Assembly: GCA_028280675.1 (NCBI GenBank)
Contig: JANQLI010000048.1
Coordinates: 1 to 15,945 of the forward strand
DNA length: 15,945 nucleotides
Source: Alphaproteobacteria bacterium
Lineage (GTDB): Bacteria; Pseudomonadota; Alphaproteobacteria; SMXP01
Reading direction: 5' to 3'
The notes under the pieces were generated by a model. The model made no database searches. It was given only the letters and a program-made list of their open reading frames with translations, and was not told the DNA's origin. How positions within the stretch are numbered: position 1 is the stretch's first letter; the number at the start of each line of letters is the position of its first letter. Both the position numbers and the translations under genes were made by a program. This document shows positions 8,425-15,818 of the stretch, piece by piece.

Positions 8425-8708
8425 CTTCTATTTCGAAACGCGCAATAATTATATAACCTTGCGTCTGTGCGACAAGGCAAATCGGCCATTTTTTCTGGAT
8501 TGCATTTCATGCATCATGAATGACATTCATGTGCTTTTCCGTGCCTTTCTCAGTGGCTCATGCAGAGTAATCGGGACCTAAGTATTCGTGATTGAACACA
8601 TGCTTGTCATGGGCTGTGATACATCTGCCGACGATCAAAGTATGCTCAGCCTTTGGTTTGGTTAAGTGTTTTTGATTGCCAATGCCATTAACATTAAAGG
8701 GGGATCAC
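8425..8708. promoter_or_regulatory. Divergent control region between LytTR regulator and TonB receptor
   Basis: These 284 bp carry no gene. They hold nested repeats: TTCATG-CAT-CATGAA (8506-8520), overlapping a perfect palindrome CATGAATG-A-CATTCATG (8515-8531), so TTCATG occurs as a direct repeat 20 bp apart. A near-perfect tandem of GTGCTTTTCC and GTGCCTTTCT follows (8531-8550). CATG occurs at 8508, 8515, 8528, 8559, 8599 and 8608. Two-turn direct repeats are typical of LytTR targets, but the link is inference. A weak promoter candidate for the receptor is TTGAAC (8592-8597) with TGTGAT (8615-8620). No riboswitch consensus was recognised. Confidence 0.5.
8696..8704 (+). promoter_or_regulatory. 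Ribosome binding site deciding the receptor start
   Basis: AAAGGGGGA ends 4 nt before ATG 8709 and fixes the start of the second TonB receptor there, rather than at the in-frame TTG 8676 or ATG 8682, which lie upstream of this site. Confidence 0.8.
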
Positions 8709-11075
8709 ATGATTTCGGGGAAAAAAAAGAAGTACACTTCAGTCAACGGTATTCTGCCGAGGGCAACACGCCATAGTATGCGTCTCTTATTGGGAACCGC
8801 ACTCGCGATGCCAATAACAATTGGCATGATGCCAGTCACGACGAGCACAGCCTCTGCAGCCGTGAGTGAACTCATTGTCACGGCGCGAAAAAGAGAGGAG
8901 TCACTGCAGACGGTCCCGCTGAGTATTCAAGCGTTTTCTGCGGAAGATATAGAGCGTTCGGATATTACATCCTTGCAAGACCTTCAAAACTTCGCGCCTG
9001 GCGTGACGCTGTTTGAAAATAAAGACCGTGAATACGGGCAGGTGTTTATTCGCGGGATGAGTAATGTGCCGCCCGTCGGCGATACAAGCCGCGAACTTGC
9101 GTCAATTTTTATTGATGGGGTGTATTACACTGGTGGGATTCCTGGGGTCAATATAGATGACCTTGAGCGCGTTGAGGTCGTGAAGGGGCCGCAAAGCGCC
9201 CTTTTTGGCCGTTCCACCTTTTCTGGCGCCATTAATTTTGTGACCAAGACGCCAGGTAATGAATTCAAGGGCAGACTGAAAGCGAAGCTTGCCACGGACG
9301 ACGAATATGAAATTGCAGGGTCTATCGAAGGCCCAATTGTCGAGGATAAGCTGTCTGCGCGTGGTTACGTGCGGTACCGCGATTTTGGTGGTCAGTACAA
9401 AGCAGCGGACGGCGGTGACCTTGGCGAGCAAGAGGATCTTGTTTTATCGGGGACCGCTTACTTTACACCTAATGACAATTTTGATCTCAAGATTAACACG
9501 TCTTATGTTGAGCAAGAAGATGGCCCGCCTGCGTCTACCCTGTTAGGGAGAGCGCCTACGCACAATTGCGGTCCGTTTGGGACGGGTACGCACACCTTTT
9601 TCTGTGGTGATGTCGAGTATAATGGCAGCAAAGATTCCGTTCCCACTAATACCATTTATCCGTCCGTGCATGTGGGCGCTGTCAGCCGCTCAGACCCAGG
9701 TTTCTCGAGAGAGTTTTGGTTTACGTCATGGGAGGCCAATCTAGACATTGGAGAGTATACGCTGAGTTATCTAGGCGGATACACAGATGAAGAGGATGAT
9801 ATTCTGTCAGACTTCGATGTTGCAGGTGAAGATGCCTTTTGGACATTGCGCACCCGCGAGATGGATTCAATTTCCCATGAATTGCGCTTGTCGTCTCCTG
9901 ACGAGGACCGCTTCAGTTGGTTGATTGGTGTCTATGCATTTGAGCAAGATTTAACTTCGACTGGAACGTTTGTTACGGGTGCTGATAATCCGTTCTTCCC
10001 GGCAGTGTTTGCTCCAAACATTACCGATCGCAAATTGAAGAACACGGCGGTTTTTGCCTCAGCATCATTTGATGTCACTGATCAACTGACGTTAACCGCA
10101 GAAGGACGTTATCAAGACGATGAGGTCGAAAGCCAAGCTGCCGGTGGAACATCATTAAGCGGGTCAACGAAAGCGTTCTTGCCTCGGGTCATTGTTGATT
10201 TTCAAGCGTCTGACGACATTTTGTTGTATGCTCTTGCATCGAAAGGGAATCGGCCGACCACACTCAATCCAACTCTTGCGGATTTGACTCCCGCAAATCA
10301 GGCGCTTTTTACCTCTACATTTGGCGCTGAGCCAGTTGTGGACGAAGAAACGATCTGGAATTACGAAATAGGTATGAAGTCGTCTTGGTTTGACGATCAA
10401 CTCATCGTTAATTTGGCTGCATTTGTTGCGGACTGGGAGGGTTTTCAGGGTATTACGTTCGCCGCTCTTGATCTCAACGGTGATCTCGATGTGTTGGATA
10501 CTGATGATCCAGCTAATCGCGAGAACCATGTTGTCACTATTCCTGGGGACGATGTGGAAGTCATTGGTGTCGAAGGCGAGATTGATTGGCTGATTACAGA
10601 CTCGTGGTCGGCAGGATTGAATTTTGCTTGGAATGAATCAAAGTATAAGGGCTCTAAACTTGATTCGACGATTGCCCGTTTCTTTGGGCCTGGTGCGAGT
10701 TCTGATGGATTTGAATTAGGCAATGTCCCAAACTGGTCGGCGACAATTGATACCACGTATACAGCGCCGCTCGCGAACTCAGACTTTAACTGGTTCATTC
10801 GCGGGGAAGGTGCTTACGTGGGATCACGTTGGGCGTCTGTTGTAAATGCAGCCGAAACCGGCGATTCTTTTGATGTCAATCTCCGTGCAGGCATTCAAAA
10901 TGAACGGTTTGAAGTCACCTTCTTTGCAGAGAACATCTTTCAGGATGAAACTGTGGAATCCCTTCGCATACAAGGTGATTCTGCTGCCGATCCTATTACG
11001 TTCTTCCCAAGAGCGTACGAAGCTGTGTTGCCTAAGAGACGGCAAATAGGTGTGACGGCAACCGTTAACTTTTAA
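8709..11075 (+). CDS. TonB-dependent outer-membrane receptor (complete)
   Basis: A complete 788-residue receptor. The N-terminus is a long basic Sec signal peptide with cleavage likely after about residue 51 (ASA-A). A TonB box SELIVTARK (53-61) and a plug domain to about residue 180 follow, with the familiar RVEVVKGPQSALFGRSTFSG segment. A beta barrel completes the protein, ending in the expected aromatic residue (TATVNF). It should import a ligand across the outer membrane with TonB energy. It heads the plus-strand cluster with DUF1838 proteins and an alpha/beta hydrolase, which suggests an organic nutrient rather than simple iron uptake, though that is inference. A strong ribosome binding site precedes ATG 8709. 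A stable hairpin separates it from the next gene, so downstream expression may be set separately. Two cysteines in an extracellular-type loop (about residues 289 and 301) could form a disulphide. Confidence 0.95.
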   Translation: MISGKKKKYTSVNGILPRATRHSMRLLLGTALAMPITIGMMPVTTSTASAAVSELIVTARKREESLQTVPLSIQAFSAEDIERSDITSLQDLQNFAPGVTLFENKDREYGQVFIRGMSNVPPVGDTSRELASIFIDGVYYTGGIPGVNIDDLERVEVVKGPQSALFGRSTFSGAINFVTKTPGNEFKGRLKAKLATDDEYEIAGSIEGPIVEDKLSARGYVRYRDFGGQYKAADGGDLGEQEDLVLSGTAYFTPNDNFDLKINTSYVEQEDGPPASTLLGRAPTHNCGPFGTGTHTFFCGDVEYNGSKDSVPTNTIYPSVHVGAVSRSDPGFSREFWFTSWEANLDIGEYTLSYLGGYTDEEDDILSDFDVAGEDAFWTLRTREMDSISHELRLSSPDEDRFSWLIGVYAFEQDLTSTGTFVTGADNPFFPAVFAPNITDRKLKNTAVFASASFDVTDQLTLTAEGRYQDDEVESQAAGGTSLSGSTKAFLPRVIVDFQASDDILLYALASKGNRPTTLNPTLADLTPANQALFTSTFGAEPVVDEETIWNYEIGMKSSWFDDQLIVNLAAFVADWEGFQGITFAALDLNGDLDVLDTDDPANRENHVVTIPGDDVEVIGVEGEIDWLITDSWSAGLNFAWNESKYKGSKLDSTIARFFGPGASSDGFELGNVPNWSATIDTTYTAPLANSDFNWFIRGEGAYVGSRWASVVNAAETGDSFDVNLRAGIQNERFEVTFFAENIFQDETVESLRIQGDSAADPITFFPRAYEAVLPKRRQIGVTATVNF

Positions 11076-11108
11076 GTAGGTCTCATGATTCCCCCTGGGA
11101 CGTACTGT

Positions 11109-11136
11109 GAGCTGGATCTGGTAACAGATCCAGCTC
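11109..11136 (+). terminator. Stable intergenic hairpin after the receptor (attenuator or 3' stabiliser)
   Basis: A perfect 12-bp inverted repeat, GAGCTGGATCTG and CAGATCCAGCTC, closes on a GTAA loop, which is a GNRA tetraloop in RNA. Only two T residues follow, so it is a poor classical terminator. It may partly terminate, or protect the 3' end of a processed receptor mRNA and lower expression of the downstream genes relative to the receptor. It lies 33 nt past the receptor stop. Confidence 0.6.
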
Positions 11137-11174
11137 TTGCAATCTGAATTGTGTAATAGGTTTGTTTGTATTCC

Positions 11175-12161
11175 ATGACTCTTTTCTCGCGTAGACAGGC
11201 CAATCACTTCTTAGCCGCAGTCTCTTTGTCTACTGCAATCTCGCGTTCGGCCGAGGCCGCTTCTCAAACCAGTCGAGAGGCATTGCTCACACCGGGTGAT
11301 GCTACGGATTTGACGACCGGCAAGGGTAACATGCTGACAATGGCGCGGATTCATTCGAATATGGATGCGTCAAAAATTAAACATGGGTGGTATACCGGCC
11401 GGGTGATGGCAGTGCAGGAGGGGCAAGCTGTCCGTGATCTGCTGGGCATCCGAGGGATGAGCAGCAGCCGCTACTTTCCGGATGCGAGCGAAGACGGCAT
11501 TGTCATCATGAGGGCAGAGGTTGGCTTCTTTTTCGATTTGGCCACAGGCGATGTCATCGATTCGTGGAGAAATCCTTATACGGAAGAAAATGTAGAGGTG
11601 GTCCATGTTGGTAATACCCACCTCAAAATGACCTATAATGAATATTTCAAAAGCGAGGCGTTTTATGGCGATTCGCAAGACGAAAATGCCGCCCCGAAGC
11701 CATACATATTGGATTGGCAAAGGTCCGGTGATCGATTGTTCGTCGAGCAGCACCAGCATTTCTGGGTGCAAAATCCACTTGATCCGAATAAGTGGGTCCG
11801 CGAAAGTTCTGGGCCGATGATTCAAATTTCCGACATGATGACATTTAACATTTCGGCTGCCGATCAACAGAATTCTGAAGTCACGTCGTTAAATTATACT
11901 GGTGATTGGGTGCATGTGCGCCCTTGGCAACCCTGGATGCTTATGGGGGAGTTGCCGGGCCATCTCTTGAATCGCGCCTTTACCGGAAGTGCAGATTCTC
12001 TTGACGAGATTCCTTCCAACATACGCCAGGATGTTGAAACACGCGCCCCAGAATTCTTTGACGCGCCCACAGAAATCAAAAGAAGTGAACCAAGTTTGGT
12101 AAGATACATGAATTCCCGAACGCCAGCGCCTCTTAAGGAAGGGGTGATGTCAGATGAGTAA
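11175..12161 (+). CDS. DUF1838 family exported protein A
   Basis: A 328-residue protein matching the DUF1838 family, whose biochemical role is not established. Family hallmarks seen are the N-terminal KHGWYTGRVMAV strand (about 69-80), EVGFFFDLATGDVIDSWRNPYT (115-136) and the C-terminal WQPWMLMGELPG (251-262). The N-terminus MTLFSRRQANHFLAAVSL has paired arginines at 6-7 and a cleavage site near AEA28, so export to the periplasm, perhaps by Tat, is likely. I chose ATG 11175; TTG 11166, 5 nt after AGG, would add three residues. It lies 99 bp after the receptor, behind the hairpin, and overlaps DUF1838-B by 8 nt (ATGAGTAA). It is the most canonical of the four paralogues and carries an extra C-terminal tail of about 30 residues. 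Confidence 0.87.
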   Translation: MTLFSRRQANHFLAAVSLSTAISRSAEAASQTSREALLTPGDATDLTTGKGNMLTMARIHSNMDASKIKHGWYTGRVMAVQEGQAVRDLLGIRGMSSSRYFPDASEDGIVIMRAEVGFFFDLATGDVIDSWRNPYTEENVEVVHVGNTHLKMTYNEYFKSEAFYGDSQDENAAPKPYILDWQRSGDRLFVEQHQHFWVQNPLDPNKWVRESSGPMIQISDMMTFNISAADQQNSEVTSLNYTGDWVHVRPWQPWMLMGELPGHLLNRAFTGSADSLDEIPSNIRQDVETRAPEFFDAPTEIKRSEPSLVRYMNSRTPAPLKEGVMSDE

Positions 12162-13032
12162 GGCCAAGCTATTAAAATGCGAACGGCGATCCGTCCTTAT
12201 GGGCGCCGCTGCGGCGGCGATTGCTCCTGCATTTCCGAGAAGTGCGAAAGCTAATCAGAAAGATCATGATGAGTGGCCTTGGGATTTAAATCCTTTAGAT
12301 GCACTTGTCCGTACCCGTTCCCGGCAAGATAACGTTCCGGTCGTATGGCATTATCAGGGCACCTTTTTTGGCAAATTACACAACGAAAAGACTGTGCCGC
12401 TTCTCTATATTGAGGGCGCCAGTATCAGCAGAGCAGCCAAGCAACCTGACAATACTTATAATTGGGAACTCAAGGAGGTCGGGTACTTTCACGATATCGA
12501 CTCGCATGCTTTGCTTACGACCTGGAAGAATCCATTGAATGGCGCAATCGTGACGCCTCAGCACTACAAATCTTCGCAACGAGCTGCTCTCTTGTATATC
12601 GGTGAAAATGGATTTTCTCCGATTATCGATAAACCCCTGCCTGATCTAGAATTTCAGGGTGATCTCTCAGGGCCTGATTTATTGAAAGACCGCGTTTGTT
12701 TCTACGAAGACTTGTATCTCAAAATGCCTGAAGTGGCCCGGTCAAATCCGGTGCCTGGTGAAACAAATCAAAAGATTCGCACGCAAACATCCCTTGCGAC
12801 GTGGGAGGCGAGTTTATCCGATTTGACGAACCTTGACCTTGATTTTGTTCCGAGCACGTTACATTATTCGACGTTGGGCTCTTGGAAGCCCTGGATGGAA
12901 ATGGGGGATGAAAAGGGCGTGATTAGCTGGCGACTGGTTGGCGTGAAACATAAGTCACCCTATACCTTGCCCAAGAGGTTGTTCGCACGCATAAATCAAG
13001 ACCATATGGGTTTCTTTGACGAGGTGTCCTGA
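12154..13032 (+). CDS. DUF1838 family exported protein B
   Basis: A 292-residue DUF1838 paralogue of unknown biochemical role. It begins with a good twin-arginine signal, CERRSVLMGAAAAAIAPAF (RR at 11-12), with cleavage near AKA33. Family motifs are VVWHYQGTFFGKL (about 63-75), EVGYFHDIDSHALLTTWKNPLNG (108-130) and WKPWMEMGDEKG (244-255). Relative to protein A the TGE-type residues after NP are lost and the C-terminal region is rewritten. Its strong ribosome site AAGGAAGGGG lies inside gene A, 9 nt before the ATG, and its first codons overlap the stop of A, so the two are probably made together. The alpha/beta hydrolase starts 4 nt after it. Confidence 0.83.
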   Translation: MSKAKLLKCERRSVLMGAAAAAIAPAFPRSAKANQKDHDEWPWDLNPLDALVRTRSRQDNVPVVWHYQGTFFGKLHNEKTVPLLYIEGASISRAAKQPDNTYNWELKEVGYFHDIDSHALLTTWKNPLNGAIVTPQHYKSSQRAALLYIGENGFSPIIDKPLPDLEFQGDLSGPDLLKDRVCFYEDLYLKMPEVARSNPVPGETNQKIRTQTSLATWEASLSDLTNLDLDFVPSTLHYSTLGSWKPWMEMGDEKGVISWRLVGVKHKSPYTLPKRLFARINQDHMGFFDEVS

Positions 13033-13036
13033 GTTT

Positions 13037-13954
13037 ATGTTGCACAAGCTCCGTCTCGTTGGCTTTGCCATTGTTCTGGTTTTTGGTGTCAAAACTGTCA
13101 ATGCCTCAGACATCCAGTTTGACTTTGTTGATGCTACAGACGGCGTGCCCTTGGCCGTTTTGGAAACTGGAAACCCAGATGGCCAGCCCATTCTCTTTCT
13201 TCATGGCTTTGCCTACAATTCTCTCATATGGACCAATCAACTTAAGAGTCCCGAACTGCAACAACGCTATCGTATGATTGCCTTTGATCTTAGAGGGCAT
13301 GGCGCCTCTGGAAAACCATGGCAAGAGAATGCCTACGCCGGATCAAAAGTATGGGCTGATGACGTCAAAGCAATTATGGAGGCAAAGAATTTTGAGAACC
13401 CCATAATCGTCGCGTGGTCTTTCGGAGCGAATGTGGCAATGAGTTTTATCCGTCACTATGGAGTAGAGAATATAAAGGCGCTCAACATCGTGGCGTCACA
13501 CGCAGGCTTAATGCAGACTTTGCCTGGCGACACTGCGCCAGACGAAAGATATTTAAAAATTCAGAATAAGATCACGTCCCTCGATTTGCGTGATAATATC
13601 GAAGCGCAGCGTGTGATTGTTGAGCTTATGACAGCTCAGCCGCAAAATACGGATAAAACGTATTTGCAAGTCATCACAAATCTGCAGTTACCAGTATATG
13701 CGCGCAAGGCGATGCGTAAGGTAAGACTAAATAATACGGATATGTTGGATGCGCTGCGTCTCCCCATTCTCTTTTCCTTAGGCGCGGAGGACCCGTCCGT
13801 TGCGACGGAGGGCATTCTCGAGATGGCAAAGAATGATCCAGATATTCATGCCTCACTTTATGAGGGCGCTGGGCATTCGGTATTTTTGGAGCAACCGGAT
13901 ATGTTCAATAATGAACTTGTGCAATTTATTGAGGATACTTATGACATCAAATAA
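13037..13954 (+). CDS. Exported alpha/beta hydrolase
   Basis: A 305-residue alpha/beta-hydrolase-fold enzyme, probably an esterase, lactonase or similar hydrolase. An N-terminal Sec-type signal (about 1-23, ending VNA) points to the periplasm. The oxyanion-hole segment FLHGF (54-58), the nucleophile elbow VAWSFGAN (Ser128), the acid AEDPS (Asp252) and GAGHSVF (His280) make a full catalytic triad. The elbow is A-W-S-F-G rather than G-x-S-x-G, a known variation. FDLRGHGASGKP (83-94) is typical of the family. I chose ATG 13037, with GAGGTG 10 nt upstream, rather than TTG 13016 inside gene B. It sits between the two DUF1838 pairs, 4 nt after B and overlapping C by 14 nt, so it is part of one coupled unit. 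Substrate unknown. Confidence 0.92.
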   Translation: MLHKLRLVGFAIVLVFGVKTVNASDIQFDFVDATDGVPLAVLETGNPDGQPILFLHGFAYNSLIWTNQLKSPELQQRYRMIAFDLRGHGASGKPWQENAYAGSKVWADDVKAIMEAKNFENPIIVAWSFGANVAMSFIRHYGVENIKALNIVASHAGLMQTLPGDTAPDERYLKIQNKITSLDLRDNIEAQRVIVELMTAQPQNTDKTYLQVITNLQLPVYARKAMRKVRLNNTDMLDALRLPILFSLGAEDPSVATEGILEMAKNDPDIHASLYEGAGHSVFLEQPDMFNNELVQFIEDTYDIK

Positions 13955-14834
13955 ACATAGTCTGCTATCAAACCGTCTATGGGACCGGCGTTCACTGAAT
14001 GCCTCGATCATGGGTTCACTACTGACTGGTGTGAGCCTGTCAGGCGTGAAGGCGGCGACACATCAATCACCAGCAGTGATGACAGACAGAGCAACCCTGC
14101 TTCCCTTTTTGCGCAAGCTTAAATATGCAGGTGATGACCGCCTTGTCATTTGGTGGCTTGAGGTGCAAACATATGCTGTGGTTGACAGCGAACTCATCGA
14201 TTTGTTTGCGCAGCATATCGTCAGTCTGCATAAAGCCGAAACGCGTGATGATGGGTTTGATGCGATCTCTCTTGAATTGATTTTTCACGCTGATCCCAAA
14301 ACGTTTGAATTTGTTGAGGCGATCACTAATCCTCTGACAGGGGAAACGGTGACGCTCCCGCAGCGCATTGTCGGTCCAACACGGCTGTCTTACCTGTTTG
14401 ATCAGACGGAATTGCCAGAACAATTACCGGGCGTGACTTTTGCGGGGGACATCCACCTCGGACCGGCTTATGAGGCCAATGGAAGCTTGTGGTTGGATGA
14501 AAAGTTTGTCACGCGTGTCTCTTTTACCGACGGCGTGCGGCCAGATTACTATGTCAATGATCTGAGTACATATGAGGGAAGCTATGCAGAACTCATGAAC
14601 AGTGAAAAACCATTTGTATCGTCGCGTGTGGCATTTAACTCGATTACGTCGTGGCCTGAGTGGTTGAAAATGGGTGAGCAAAAAGGGAGCAAGTTTTCAA
14701 GAGGGTCAGGACAAAATGCTCTGGACTTCAACGCCCTCCCCAGAACAACTCTGCAGTTAATGGAAAGATTTTACCCAGACATTTTGCAGGATCCAGATCG
14801 CGCGCTCCGTAACCCACCTGCGACGTTTGAGTAA
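13941..14834 (+). CDS. DUF1838 family exported protein C (divergent)
   Basis: A 297-residue, divergent DUF1838 member. Its start, ATG 13941, overlaps the hydrolase stop by 14 nt and follows GAGGA by 5 nt; earlier in-frame starts lie deep inside the hydrolase gene and are rejected. The N-terminus has DRRSLNASIMGSLL with RR at 16-17 and likely cleavage after VKA38, a weak Tat-like signal. Family traces are IWWLEVQTYAV (70-80), AITNPLTGETV (127-137) and SWPEWLKMGEQKG (237-249). The usual W-x-P-W pair reads W-P-E-W here and the tryptophan before NP is lost. Several canonical positions being changed suggests a specialised or non-catalytic role, but the family's active residues are not known, so this is only inference. 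Confidence 0.78.
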   Translation: MTSNKHSLLSNRLWDRRSLNASIMGSLLTGVSLSGVKAATHQSPAVMTDRATLLPFLRKLKYAGDDRLVIWWLEVQTYAVVDSELIDLFAQHIVSLHKAETRDDGFDAISLELIFHADPKTFEFVEAITNPLTGETVTLPQRIVGPTRLSYLFDQTELPEQLPGVTFAGDIHLGPAYEANGSLWLDEKFVTRVSFTDGVRPDYYVNDLSTYEGSYAELMNSEKPFVSSRVAFNSITSWPEWLKMGEQKGSKFSRGSGQNALDFNALPRTTLQLMERFYPDILQDPDRALRNPPATFE

Positions 14835-14906
14835 ACCACACAGTCGTATAGTGCTTTTCGCGCAGTCATTGAGTTGGGCGTATTCGAAACGGGAGATGTT
14901 GTGCTG

Positions 14907-15818
14907 ATGAAAAAACCGCCGAGACTCTTGACCCGGAGAACTGCGATTCAAGGGTCGTCAATGGCCTTGCTTGCGCCTGTTGCGGTGTCAGCTAAGTCTG
15001 CCAGGCCAGAAGATCAGAATGCCTTGGACTTCGGTGATCCTGTTGTGCGCTCAAAAGTAAGAGCTAAGGTTATCGGCAGCACAATTGATCAAACGATCTT
15101 CAATTTCTATCGTCTGCATGTGTATGCGTATCTGCATAGTGGGAATGTGATTCCGTTATTTAGTATGAATAACTTAAACGTGACGGTATGGACGCCGGTA
15201 TCGGCGATTGAGTACGCCGTTAAAAGTTACGAGGCGGGCGTTTATACGACGTTTGATGATGTCACCCTCCTGGAATATTGGGACAACCCTGTGACGGGCG
15301 AGCGGCGCAAAGTGTGGCAGTTTATCGGAGGGCCTATTGATGTCGCTATTGGGCCTGATGGCGTGAATGTGAGTGGAGATGCGACTTTACGGCCAAAAAG
15401 TATGGCTTTTGAGATGATCGGCGACACACTTTTTATCCCCACTCAATCGTCTTTCTTCTTTCCAAATCTATTTCAGCCACAAGAGTGGCCCAAAGAGTCG
15501 TCTGGTGAAACATTTTACTGGGACTCCTTTTTTACGTTCACAGCAAAGCTATCGGATATTTTAGATGACAGTTCTCCAAGTGTCGCGTCCACTGCGCAAT
15601 TTCAGAACTTGGTCAGTTGGCATCCCTGGCTCGGCATGGGGCAGTTGCCAGGGCGGACGTTTGGCCGCGCTGCTGGCGTGAAGTTGTTCTCTCTTGACGA
15701 TGTGCCGATGTCAGCTTTGCGTCTTTTTGAGCGTTTCACGCCGCAAATTTTAGACGTCTCCTCTTGGGGGAAGAAGCGAAATGACTTAGAAGATTATTTG
15801 CGTGAAAGACGCAATTAA
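14907..15818 (+). CDS. DUF1838 family exported protein D
   Basis: A 303-residue DUF1838 member with the clearest Tat signal of the four, LLTRRTAIQGSSMALLAPVAVSA (RR at 10-11, cleavage near residue 29). Family motifs are FNFYRLHVYAYL (66-77), LLEYWDNPVTGERR (121-134) and WHPWLGMGQLPG (238-249), the last close to protein A. Start choice is between ATG 14907 and GTG 14901, the latter spaced better (5 nt) from GGGAG at 14891-14895; this changes only two residues. It is separated from gene C by 72 nt, the longest gap within the DUF1838/hydrolase set, in which I see no hairpin or clear promoter. It ends the visible cluster; whether more genes follow is outside the window. Confidence 0.85.
   Translation: MKKPPRLLTRRTAIQGSSMALLAPVAVSAKSARPEDQNALDFGDPVVRSKVRAKVIGSTIDQTIFNFYRLHVYAYLHSGNVIPLFSMNNLNVTVWTPVSAIEYAVKSYEAGVYTTFDDVTLLEYWDNPVTGERRKVWQFIGGPIDVAIGPDGVNVSGDATLRPKSMAFEMIGDTLFIPTQSSFFFPNLFQPQEWPKESSGETFYWDSFFTFTAKLSDILDDSSPSVASTAQFQNLVSWHPWLGMGQLPGRTFGRAAGVKLFSLDDVPMSALRLFERFTPQILDVSSWGKKRNDLEDYLRERRN

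Noticed and set aside
8676..8708. Upstream TTG/ATG start for the second TonB receptor
   Set aside because: The strong ribosome site AAAGGGGGA lies downstream of these codons and directly before ATG 8709.
8425..8708. Riboswitch (for example cobalamin) ahead of the TonB receptor
   Set aside because: No B12-box-like or other recognised riboswitch consensus was found by eye; the repeats look like protein-binding sites.
11370..11867. Minus-strand open frame of 165 codons
   Set aside because: Antisense to DUF1838-A, which has clear family motifs; no domain or signal seen in the antisense product.
13800..13940. Earlier in-frame starts of DUF1838-C inside the hydrolase gene
   Set aside because: They would overlap the hydrolase by about 150 nt and hide the signal peptide; ATG 13941 has GAGGA 5 nt upstream and exposes the signal.
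14851..14859. GTGCTTTTC shared between the gap before DUF1838-D and the control region at 8531
   Set aside because: A single 9-base match in 16 kb is not far from chance and the flanks do not align; no promoter is visible there.
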